Source: Thauera carbonicopians (lineage in GTDB: Bacteria > Pseudomonadota > Gammaproteobacteria > Burkholderiales > Rhodocyclaceae). Taken from it: 64,000 nucleotides of DNA. The translations under genes were made by a program, and so were the position numbers. The notes beneath the pieces are model-generated. The model saw nothing but the letters and a program-made list of their open reading frames with translations. It was not told the DNA's origin and searched no databases. Every line of letters starts with the position of its first letter. Position 1 is the stretch's first letter. The stretch is taken from the NCBI RefSeq assembly GCF_025699485.1, contig NZ_JANUXN010000006.1, positions 123,449 through 187,448 on the forward strand. The letters run 5' to 3'. Shown piece by piece: positions 40,699 to 53,315 of the stretch.

Positions 40699-40782
40699 CA
40701 ACCATTTCAAGGCCGGAACCAACCGGTCGACGACCCGCAAGGGGTCAGCTTCAACCATTTGATCAGTTGAGGAGAGGTGAGC

Positions 40783-42747
<1,965 letters not shown>

Positions 42748-42761
42748 GGCAGTTCGTCCGA

Positions 42762-42782
42762 GCCGGGCCGCAAGAGCCCGGC
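42762..42782 (+). terminator. Hairpin after acs
   Basis: A 7-bp G/C stem GCCGGGC/GCCCGGC around CGCAAGA, 15 nt after the stop. No T run, so it may only attenuate or stabilise. Confidence 0.4.
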
Positions 42783-42940
42783 CGGCACAGGAATAAGGGA
42801 AGGTCCGGCCACGAAGCCGGGCAGGGGAGAGGGGGCGGCGTGCGTGATGCCGCCGCCCGTACGTGCGATGCGCCCAACCTGCCGCAAGAGCGGGGGGCGC
42901 ATTCGTTTTTTGCCGGAGCGGTCATCATGGGAGGGGCATG

Positions 42941-43138
42941 ATGCGCAAGGGACTTGCCGGGCAACGGCTGGTCGCGATGTTCATCGCGGGCGTCCTGCTG
43001 CTCAATTTTCCGTTGCTGTCGCTGTTCGACCGGCCCGTGACCTTGTTCGGGCTGCCGCTGCTGCATGTGTACCTGTTCACGGTCTGGGGCGGGCTGATCG
43101 CCGCCGTGGGCTGGATCGTCGAGCGCGGCGCGCGCTGA
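42941..43138 (+). CDS. Small membrane protein (DUF4212/DUF3311-like)
   Basis: A 65-residue protein with two transmembrane helices (about 10-28 and 40-60) separated by a short FGLPLLH loop. This resembles the small subunits that accompany SSS-type symporters, although it is shorter than classical DUF4212 proteins and the match is by eye. Two adjacent ATGs (42938, 42941) follow GGGAGGGG; the second has better spacing. It sits 10 nt before the kinase gene whose N-terminus is itself an SSS transporter domain. Confidence 0.65.
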   Translation: MRKGLAGQRLVAMFIAGVLLLNFPLLSLFDRPVTLFGLPLLHVYLFTVWGGLIAAVGWIVERGAR

Positions 43139-43148
43139 GGGCAGGCGG

Positions 43149-45890
43149 ATGCTTCCGGGCTGGCTCATCATCGGCGCTTCGTTCGCCTATCTGCTGACGC
43201 TTTTCGCGGTGGCCTATTTCGGCGACCGCCGCGCCGACCAGGGGCGCTCGGTCATCGACAACGCCTGGACTTACGGCCTGTCGCTGGCCGTCTACTGTAC
43301 CGCCTGGACCTATTTCGGCAGCGTCGGCCGCGCCGCTTCGGGCGGCATCTGGTTCCTGCCGACCTATCTCGGCCCCACGCTGGGCATGGCGCTCGGCTGG
43401 CTGGTGGTGCTGAAGATGATCCGCATCTCGCGCAGCCACCGGATCACCTCGATCGCCGACTTCATCGCTTCGCGCTACGGCAAGAGCCACATGCTGGGCG
43501 GGCTCGTCACCATCATCGCCGTGGTCGGCATCCTTCCCTACGTGGCGCTGCAGCTCAAGGCCATTTCCAGCGCCTATGCCTTGCTGGTGGAGGATGCCGG
43601 CAGCCCGCTGCCGCTCGGCGCGAACACCGACTGGTGGCTGGACAGCACGCTCTACATCGCGCTGACGCTGGCAGCCTTCACCGTGCTGTTCGGTACCCGC
43701 CATCTCGATGCCACCGAGCGGCACGAAGGCATGGTCGCCGCGATCGCCTTCGAGTCGGTGATCAAGCTGCTCGCCTTCGTCGCCGTTGGTGTCTATGTCA
43801 CCTACTGGTTGTACGACGGCTTCACCGACCTGTACGCGCGGGCGCGCGAGCACTCCGGGCTCGCCAGCCTGCTGATCTTCGACAGCACCGGCAAGATCGG
43901 CTACGGCGGCTGGTTCGCGCACGTGCTGCTGGCGATGCTGGCGGGCATCTTCCTGCCGCGCCAGTTCCAGATCGCGGTGGTGGAGAACGTCAATGAGCAG
44001 CACCTGCGGCGCGCGACCTGGCTGTTTCCGGCCTATCTGCTGGCGATCAACATCTTCGTGATCCCGATCGCGCTCGGCGGCCTGCTGCATTTCGGCCAGG
44101 GCACGGTCGATCCGGACACTTTCGTGCTGACGCTGCCGCTGGCGCACGACAATGCCGCGCTGGCGCTGTTCGTGTTCATCGGCGGCCTGTCGGCGGCCAC
44201 CGGCATGGTCATCGTCGAAGCCATCGCGCTGTCGACGATGGTGTGCAACGACCTGGTGATGCCGATCCTGCTGCGCAGCCGCCGGCTGGGGCTGTCGGCG
44301 CAGCGCGACCTGACCCGGCTGCTGCTGGGCATCCGCCGCGGCGCGATCGTCGGCGTGCTGCTGCTCGGCTACCTGTACTTCCGCCTCGCCGGCGAAGCCT
44401 ATGCGCTGGTCAGCATCGGCCTGATCAGCTTCGCCGCCGTCGCCCAGTTCGCGCCGGCGATGCTGGGCGGCATGTACTGGCGCAACGGCACGCGCGACGG
44501 CGCATTCGCCGGCCTGCTCGCCGGTTTCCTGGTGTGGGCCTACACCTTGCTGCTGCCGTCCTTCGCCAAGTCCGGCTGGCTCGATCCGGCCTTTCTGGAC
44601 AACGGGCTGTTCGGCCTGGCCTGGCTGCGGCCGGAACAGCTGTTCGGCCTTGCCGGGCTCGACAACATCAGCCATGCGCTGTTCTGGAGCCTGTTCGCCA
44701 ACATCGGCTGCTACGTGTTCGTGTCGCTGCTGCGCGTCCCGACCACGGCCGAAGCCGGGCAGGGCGCCTTGTTCGTCAATGTCTTCCGCCGCGGCGACAG
44801 CCCGCCGGCGGGCTTCTGGCGTGGCCGCGCGGAAGTCGCCGACCTGATTCCGCTGGTCGCCCGCTTCCTGGGGCAGCGCCGCACCGAGGAGGCTTTCCGT
44901 ACCTACGCCCGCAGCCGCGGCGTGGACGGCATAGACAAGCTGAAGGCCGATCCCGACCTGGTCCATTTCGCCGAGTCGCTGCTTGCCGGCGCGATCGGCA
45001 GCGCCTCGGCCCGCGTCATGGTGTCGACGGTGGTGCAGGAGGAGCCGCTCGGCCTGGGCGAGGTCATGGACATCCTCGACGAAGCTTCGCAGGTGAGGGC
45101 CTACTCGCACCAGCTCGAGGAAAAGTCGCGCGAGCTCGAAGCGGCCACGGCCGAGCTGCGCGCGGCCAACGACAAGATGAAGGAGCTCGACCGGCTGAAG
45201 GACGACTTCATGTCTTCGGTCACGCACGAGCTGCGCACACCGCTGACCTCGATCCGGGCGCTGTCCGAGATGATGCTCGACGATCCGGACATCGATGTCG
45301 ACGACCGCCAGCGCTTCCTCGGCATCATCGTGTCCGAGACGGTGCGCCTGACGCGTCTGGTCAACCAGGTGCTCGATCTGGCCAAGATCGAAGCCGGCCA
45401 TGCGGAGTGGTGCAACACCGACATCGACATGCGCGAGCTGGTGACGCATGCGATCGAGGCGACGCGGCAGCTGTTCCGCGATCGCGATGCCGAGATCGGG
45501 CTCGAGTTGCCCGACGCGGTGCCGATGCTGCGCGCCGATCACGACCGCCTGCTGCAGGTGATGCTCAACCTGCTGTCGAATGCGGCCAAGTTCGTGCCGG
45601 CGGAGGGTGGGCGCGTCGATGTGCGGCTGACCGCCGACGAGGGCCGGATCAGGGTCGATGTGCGCGACAACGGGCCGGGCATTGCGCCCGAACTCGAAGC
45701 GGTGATCTTCCAGAAGTTCAGGCAGGGCGGGGACGAGCACTCGCGCCCGCAGGGCACCGGGCTGGGCTTGCCGATCAGTCGCCAGATCGTCGAGCATTTC
45801 GGTGGCCGCTTGTGGCTGGAGTCGGTACCCGGAGACGGTGCGACTTTCTCGTTCGAGCTTCCCTTGCCGCCTGCCGCGGACAGCGAATGA
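43149..45890 (+). CDS. Sensor histidine kinase with SSS transporter domain (CrbS/CbrA type)
   Basis: A 913-residue hybrid of transporter and kinase. Residues about 1-560 form a sodium:solute symporter (PutP-like) domain with some 13 helices. A linker and coiled coil (about 650-685) lead to HisKA with phosphoacceptor His at about 693 (SSVTHELRTPLTSIRALSEMM), then HATPase with N-box LLQVMLNLLSNAAKF, G1 DVRDNGPGIAPE and G2 GTGLGLPISRQIVEHFGG. All kinase motifs are intact. CrbS of Vibrio/Pseudomonas has this layout and activates acs. Here it follows acs, supporting an acetate-related role. The single-domain regulator follows after 31 nt. Confidence 0.92.
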   Translation: MLPGWLIIGASFAYLLTLFAVAYFGDRRADQGRSVIDNAWTYGLSLAVYCTAWTYFGSVGRAASGGIWFLPTYLGPTLGMALGWLVVLKMIRISRSHRITSIADFIASRYGKSHMLGGLVTIIAVVGILPYVALQLKAISSAYALLVEDAGSPLPLGANTDWWLDSTLYIALTLAAFTVLFGTRHLDATERHEGMVAAIAFESVIKLLAFVAVGVYVTYWLYDGFTDLYARAREHSGLASLLIFDSTGKIGYGGWFAHVLLAMLAGIFLPRQFQIAVVENVNEQHLRRATWLFPAYLLAINIFVIPIALGGLLHFGQGTVDPDTFVLTLPLAHDNAALALFVFIGGLSAATGMVIVEAIALSTMVCNDLVMPILLRSRRLGLSAQRDLTRLLLGIRRGAIVGVLLLGYLYFRLAGEAYALVSIGLISFAAVAQFAPAMLGGMYWRNGTRDGAFAGLLAGFLVWAYTLLLPSFAKSGWLDPAFLDNGLFGLAWLRPEQLFGLAGLDNISHALFWSLFANIGCYVFVSLLRVPTTAEAGQGALFVNVFRRGDSPPAGFWRGRAEVADLIPLVARFLGQRRTEEAFRTYARSRGVDGIDKLKADPDLVHFAESLLAGAIGSASARVMVSTVVQEEPLGLGEVMDILDEASQVRAYSHQLEEKSRELEAATAELRAANDKMKELDRLKDDFMSSVTHELRTPLTSIRALSEMMLDDPDIDVDDRQRFLGIIVSETVRLTRLVNQVLDLAKIEAGHAEWCNTDIDMRELVTHAIEATRQLFRDRDAEIGLELPDAVPMLRADHDRLLQVMLNLLSNAAKFVPAEGGRVDVRLTADEGRIRVDVRDNGPGIAPELEAVIFQKFRQGGDEHSRPQGTGLGLPISRQIVEHFGGRLWLESVPGDGATFSFELPLPPAADSE

Positions 45891-45921
45891 CATAGAATGG
45901 CGCAGGAGGGAGGAGAAGAGC

Positions 45922-46290
45922 ATGACCAAGAAGATCCTGATCGCAGACGACGAACAGAATATCGTCATATCCCTGGAATTCCTCATGAAGCGTGAGGGTT
46001 TCGAGGTGCTGGTGGCGAACGACGGCGAAGAGGCGGCACGGCGGATCCGCAGCGATCATCCCGACCTCGTCCTGCTCGACGTGATGATGCCTAAGAAGAG
46101 CGGCTTCGAGGTCTGTCAGGAAATCAAGGCCGATCCGGCCATGGCGGCGGTCCGCATCCTGATGCTGACCGCCAAGGGGCGCGACACCGAGGTGGCGAAA
46201 GGGCTGGCGCTCGGCGCCGATGCCTACATGACCAAGCCGTTCTCGACCAAGGAGCTGGTGGAGAAGGTCCGCAGCCTGCTGGGAGGCTGA
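45922..46290 (+). CDS. Single-domain response regulator
   Basis: A 122-residue CheY-like receiver with acidic pair D9/D10, phosphoacceptor D53 (LLDVMMPKKSG), Thr at LTAKG and Lys105 in YMTKPF. There is no output domain, unlike CrbR and CbrB, which carry DNA-binding domains. A strong GGAGGAG site precedes the ATG at 45922; the frame opened from 45802 overlaps the kinase. It lies between the SSS-type kinase and the exonuclease fusion (3-nt gap), which suggests that it is phosphorylated by that kinase and passes the signal on by protein contact. Confidence 0.92.
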   Translation: MTKKILIADDEQNIVISLEFLMKREGFEVLVANDGEEAARRIRSDHPDLVLLDVMMPKKSGFEVCQEIKADPAMAAVRILMLTAKGRDTEVAKGLALGADAYMTKPFSTKELVEKVRSLLGG

Positions 46291-46293
46291 ACG

Positions 46294-48492
46294 ATGATGT
46301 CGGCCCGCACGCGCTTTGCCCTCGCGGTCGTCGTTCTGGGCCTGTTGATGACCGGCCCGTTCGTTCTCACTGCCCTGATCGTCTGGCTCGAGACGCATGA
46401 CGAAGGCCGGCAGCAGTTGACCGAGGTCCTGCTGCCCCACCTCGGTGTCGGCACGATGCTGACCATCGTCGGTTTTGCCGCCGGCGTCGGCGTGCTGCGC
46501 ATCCTGTTTCGCCAGTACGTGCAAGGCCTGCTGCGGATGGCGGAGAACCTGCGCCTGATGCTCGGCGCCAACCGCGGTTTCCGCGTCCAGCCCGAAGGAC
46601 CGCCCGAAGTGCGGATGCTGGCGAGCGCGGCGAACGAACTGGCAAGCCAGCGCGACGAGATCCTTGCCGACGTCGAGGCGCAGATCGCCCGCGCCAAGGA
46701 TTCGGTCGAGCAGGAGAAGAACCGCCTTGCCGCGCTGATGTCCGAACTGACCCAGAGCGTGGTGGTGTGCAACCTGGACGGCCGGATCCTGCTCTACAAC
46801 AACCGCGCGCGCATGCAGTTCCGTGCCTTGTCCGACGCGCCGGGGGTGGCCGGCGGCGGCGAACTGATCGGCCTCGGCCGTTCGATCTACGCGGTGTTCG
46901 AGCGCAACCTGATCGCCCATGCGCTCGAGACCATCCAGCAGCGCCTCAGGCGCGGTGCCGCCCAACCGCAGGCCAACTTCGTCACCACCACACGAGCCGG
47001 GCAGTTGCTGCGGGTGCAGATGGCGCCGGTGCTGTCGGTGGCGAAGCCGCAAGGGGAAGGTGAAGGCGCTGCCGGGGAGGAGGCCGAGCGCACGCAGACC
47101 GGCTTCATCCTGATGCTCGACAACATCACCCGCAACTTCGAGACCGAGTCGCGCCGCGACCAGATGCTGCACAACCTGACCGAAGGCAACCGCGCCGCGC
47201 TGGCGAACGTGCGGGCGGCGGCGGAAATGCTCGAGTACGGCGACCTGCCCGACGACATGCGCGACCGCTTTCGCCGCGTGATCCGCGACGAGGTGCAGGG
47301 CATGAGCCAGCGTCTCAACGAGACCGCCGAAGCCTTCGCCGATTCGCTGAAGGCGCGCTGGCCGCTGGAGGAAATGCTCGGCGCCGACCTGGTCGCGGCC
47401 GTGCAGCGCCGCATCGAGCAGCGCATCGAGTTGCGCACCAAGCTCGAGGAGATCGATGAAAACCTGTGGGTGAAGGTCGACAGCTTCTCGCTGATCCAGG
47501 CCCTGACCTATCTGGCGAGCCGCCTGTCCGACGAGTTCGAGGTACGCGAAGTGCGCTTCCGCCTCACCGCGGCCGGGCGCCTGGTGCACCTCGACCTGAT
47601 CTGGTCGGGCCAGGCGATGAGCAACGAGACGGTGATGAGCTGGGAACTCGAGCCGATGCGGATCGAGGACGAGAGCAGCCCGCTGACGGTGCGCGACGTC
47701 ATCGATCGCCACGACGGCGAAATGTGGCTGGAGCGCGAGAAAGTCCGCCACCGCGCCTTCTTCCGCGTGCTGCTGCCGGCTGCGGTGCCGCAGGAGCAGG
47801 CCGAGGCCGAGCTGTTCCTGCGCGGCGAGAGCCGGCCGGAATACTACGATTTCGACCTTTTCGCCTGGTCGGAAAAATCGCACGGGATCGAGGACCGTCC
47901 GCTGACCGAGCTGGTGTTCACGGTGTTCGATACCGAAACCACCGGGCTCAACCCTTCGCAGGGCGACGAGATCATCCAGATCGGCGCCACCCGAATCCTC
48001 AACGGCAAGCTGCTGCGCAACGAATCCTTCGAGCAACTGATCGATCCGCGCCGGCCGCTTGCGGCGGCATCGGCGGAGATCCACGGCATCACCGAGGAGA
48101 TGCTGAAAGGCCAGCCCGCGATCGACACGGTGCTGCCGGCTTTCCACGCCTTTGCCGCCGATACCGTGCTGATCGCCCACAACGCCGCTTTCGACATGCG
48201 CTTCCTGCAGCTCAAGGAGGAAGCGACCGGCTTGCGCTTCGACCAGCCGGTGCTCGATACTTTGCTGCTGTCGGCAGTGGTGCACCCGAACCAGGAGTCG
48301 CACCGCCTGGAGGCGATCGCCGAACGGCTCGGCCTGACGATCGTCGGCCGGCATACCGCGCTCGGCGACGCCATCGTCACCGCCGAGGTGTTCCTGAAAC
48401 TCGTTCCGCTGCTGGCGGACAAGGGCATCCGGACCCTGCGTCAGGCGCGCGAAGCCGCGGAGCAGACCTACTACGCACGGATCAAGTATTGA
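46294..48492 (+). CDS. Degenerate sensor-kinase / DEDDh 3'-5' exonuclease fusion
   Basis: A 732-residue membrane protein. It has two N-terminal helices (about 8-32 and 50-72), a HAMP-like linker, a PAS-like domain (about 145-280) and a region aligning with HisKA (285-350) in which the phosphoacceptor His is replaced by Glu297 (LTEGNRAALANVRAAAEML). A kinase-like region without N- or G-boxes follows. From about residue 540 comes a complete DnaQ-type exonuclease: FDTETTG (D546, E548), HNAAFD (D634) and HTALGDA (H687, D692). The kinase half has therefore lost catalysis but the nuclease half should be active. It lies between the response regulator and the symporter. Confidence 0.88.
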   Translation: MMSARTRFALAVVVLGLLMTGPFVLTALIVWLETHDEGRQQLTEVLLPHLGVGTMLTIVGFAAGVGVLRILFRQYVQGLLRMAENLRLMLGANRGFRVQPEGPPEVRMLASAANELASQRDEILADVEAQIARAKDSVEQEKNRLAALMSELTQSVVVCNLDGRILLYNNRARMQFRALSDAPGVAGGGELIGLGRSIYAVFERNLIAHALETIQQRLRRGAAQPQANFVTTTRAGQLLRVQMAPVLSVAKPQGEGEGAAGEEAERTQTGFILMLDNITRNFETESRRDQMLHNLTEGNRAALANVRAAAEMLEYGDLPDDMRDRFRRVIRDEVQGMSQRLNETAEAFADSLKARWPLEEMLGADLVAAVQRRIEQRIELRTKLEEIDENLWVKVDSFSLIQALTYLASRLSDEFEVREVRFRLTAAGRLVHLDLIWSGQAMSNETVMSWELEPMRIEDESSPLTVRDVIDRHDGEMWLEREKVRHRAFFRVLLPAAVPQEQAEAELFLRGESRPEYYDFDLFAWSEKSHGIEDRPLTELVFTVFDTETTGLNPSQGDEIIQIGATRILNGKLLRNESFEQLIDPRRPLAAASAEIHGITEEMLKGQPAIDTVLPAFHAFAADTVLIAHNAAFDMRFLQLKEEATGLRFDQPVLDTLLLSAVVHPNQESHRLEAIAERLGLTIVGRHTALGDAIVTAEVFLKLVPLLADKGIRTLRQAREAAEQTYYARIKY

Positions 48493-48532
48493 TGCATCGC
48501 ACCCCAGCCGGCGCCTTCGGGCGGGATAGACC

Positions 48533-50578
48533 GTGAGCGCCCAATCCGCCTTCACCAGCCGGCTCAAGCGTTACTACGCCTGGTACACAGGCATTTTCCT
48601 GCTGTTCGTCGTCGGGCTCGCCATCGGCGAATACCTGGGCCTGCCGCAAGGCGTGATCGGCCACACTTTCCTGTTCGTCACCATCGCGATCTACGCCGGC
48701 ATCGGCGTCATGAGCCGGACCTCGAACGTGTCGGAGTACTACGTCGCCGGCCGGCGCGTTCCCGCGCTGTTCAACGGCATGGCCACCGCGGCCGACTGGA
48801 TGAGCGCGGCATCCTTCATCGGCCTGGCGGGCACGCTGTACTTCTCGGGCTTCGAGGGGCTCGCCTTCGTCACCGGCTGGACCGGCGGCTTCGTGCTGGT
48901 GGCGCTGCTGATCGCGCCCTATCTGCGCAAGTTCGGCCAATACACCATTCCGGACTTTCTCGGCGAGCGCTATCAGGGCAACGTCGCCCGCGTGGTCGGG
49001 CTGGTGGCGACCGTGCTCGCCAGCTTCGTGTACCTGGTGGCGCAGATCTACGGCGTGGGCCTGGTGACCAGCCGCTTCATCAGCATCGAGTTCGAGATCG
49101 GCCTGTTCATCGGCCTCGCCGGCATTCTGCTGTGCTCCTTCTTGGGCGGCATGCGGGCGGTGACCTGGACCCAAGTCGCGCAGTACGTGATCCTGGTCAT
49201 CGCCTACCTGGTGCCGGTGGTGATCCTGTCGTACAAGCTCACCGACGTGCCGATTCCGCAGGCGGTCTATGGCGCGGTGCTGCAGCAGATCAGCGCGCGC
49301 GAGGAAGTCCTGTTCGACGCTCCCGACGAAGTCGAGGTGCGCGAGCTGTACCGCCAGCGCGCCGAAAGCTATGCCGACCGGATAGCACGGCTGCCGGAGT
49401 CGCTCGAGCTCGAGCGCCGCGCCATGATCGAACGGCTCAATGCGCTGCGCCTGGGCAATGCCTCGGCGCGCGAGATCGCGCTGGCCGAACGTGCATTGCG
49501 CGATCTGCCGCGCACGCCCGGCGACGCGAAACTGGTGTGGGAGAAGGCGCGCACCGAAGCACTCGAACGAGCCCGGCCGCCGCCGCGCCATGCCGAGGCC
49601 CACCCCGGCGCGACGCCGGAGGAATCCCGCATCGCGCGCAACAACTTCCTGGCGCTGATGTTCGTGCTGATGCTCGGCACCGCGGGCCTGCCCCACATCC
49701 TGATGCGCTACTACACCACGCCGGGCGTGGTCGATGCGCGCAAGTCGGTGCTGTGGTCGATGTTCTTCATCTTCCTGCTCTACGTCACCGCGCCGGCCTA
49801 CGCGGTGTTCGCCAAGTGGGAGGTCTATCACAACCTCGTCGGCTCCAGCCTCGACATCCTGCCCGACTGGGTGATGTCGTGGGGCAAGGTCGGGCTGGTG
49901 AAGATTGAGGACCTGAACGGCGACGGCATCCTGCAGCTTGCCGAACTGAGCCTGAACACCGACGTCATCGTGCTCGCCACGCCGGAGATCGCCGGCTTGC
50001 CCTACGTGGTGTCCGGCCTGGTGGCGGCGGGCGGCCTGGCGGCGGCGCTGTCCACCGCCGACGGACTGCTGCTGACGATTTCCAACGCCTTCTCGCACGA
50101 CCTCTACTACAAGGTGCTGCGGCCGACGGCTTCGGCCCATCGGCGCCTGGTGATCTCCAAGTCGCAGTTGCTGGTGGTTGCGGTGGTGGCGGCCTGGGTC
50201 GCTTCGCTGCGCCCGGACAACATCCTGTTCACGGTCGGGTTGGCGTTCTCGATCGGCGCTTCGGCGCTGTTCCCGGCGCTGGTGCTGGGCATCTTCTGGA
50301 AGCGGGCCAACCGGCCCGGCGCGGTCGCCGGCATGCTGGTCGGGCTGACGGTCACGGTGTTCTACATGGTGCGCACGCACGGCTTCTTCGGCGGCTCGAT
50401 GGACAATGCCTGGTTTGGCATCAGTTCGATTTCGGCCGGGGTGTTCGGCGTGCCGCTCGGCTTCCTGACCATCGTCGTCGTCAGCCTGCTGACCAGGCCG
50501 CCGCCGCAGGAAATCCAGGATCTGGTGGACTATGTGCGCTATCCGCAATTGCCGTCGGACGCGCAAAGGCTGAATTGA
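48533..50578 (+). CDS. Sodium:solute symporter, VC_2705 subfamily (acetate-permease-like)
   Basis: A 681-residue SSS-family transporter with about 13 helices and the ActP-like NVSEYYVAGRRVPALFNGMATAADWMSAASFIGLAG segment. A long hydrophilic insertion (about residues 245-375, charged and helical) interrupts the membrane core. A further loop carries DLNGDGILQLAEL, which reads as an EF-hand calcium loop. Both are features of the VC_2705-type group near acetate genes. The start is GTG 48533. It probably imports acetate or another short organic acid; substrate inference rests on the acs context. Confidence 0.88.
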   Translation: MSAQSAFTSRLKRYYAWYTGIFLLFVVGLAIGEYLGLPQGVIGHTFLFVTIAIYAGIGVMSRTSNVSEYYVAGRRVPALFNGMATAADWMSAASFIGLAGTLYFSGFEGLAFVTGWTGGFVLVALLIAPYLRKFGQYTIPDFLGERYQGNVARVVGLVATVLASFVYLVAQIYGVGLVTSRFISIEFEIGLFIGLAGILLCSFLGGMRAVTWTQVAQYVILVIAYLVPVVILSYKLTDVPIPQAVYGAVLQQISAREEVLFDAPDEVEVRELYRQRAESYADRIARLPESLELERRAMIERLNALRLGNASAREIALAERALRDLPRTPGDAKLVWEKARTEALERARPPPRHAEAHPGATPEESRIARNNFLALMFVLMLGTAGLPHILMRYYTTPGVVDARKSVLWSMFFIFLLYVTAPAYAVFAKWEVYHNLVGSSLDILPDWVMSWGKVGLVKIEDLNGDGILQLAELSLNTDVIVLATPEIAGLPYVVSGLVAAGGLAAALSTADGLLLTISNAFSHDLYYKVLRPTASAHRRLVISKSQLLVVAVVAAWVASLRPDNILFTVGLAFSIGASALFPALVLGIFWKRANRPGAVAGMLVGLTVTVFYMVRTHGFFGGSMDNAWFGISSISAGVFGVPLGFLTIVVVSLLTRPPPQEIQDLVDYVRYPQLPSDAQRLN

Positions 50579-50594
50579 GCCGGGAGCATCCCCA

Positions 50595-50622
50595 CTTGAA
50601 GCGCGGGCAATGCGCCCCACAT
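50595..50622 (+). promoter_or_regulatory. Sigma-32-like heat-shock promoter of clpB
   Basis: CTTGAAG (50595-50601), 13-nt spacer, CCCCACAT (50615-50622). This is close to the sigma-32 consensus CTTGAAA / CCCCATNT and lies 36 nt before the clpB start. Confidence 0.8.
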
Positions 50623-50657
50623 AGGGTTCAGTTCAACGAATCCCGAGGATGGCTTCC

Positions 50658-53249
<2,592 letters not shown>

Positions 53250-53280
53250 TTCCGCCGCTATACCCTGGCCTGGCGTCCCA

Positions 53281-53315
53281 CCCAGGCCTGACACCCTCGG
53301 GTGCTCAGGCCTGGG
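53281..53315. terminator. Long hairpin between convergent clpB and GGDEF-EAL gene
   Basis: An 11-bp perfect outer stem (53281-53291 with 53305-53315) encloses an inner CACCC/GGGTG stem. It overlaps the stop codon of the leftward gene and probably serves both transcripts, although no T run is present. Confidence 0.6.
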
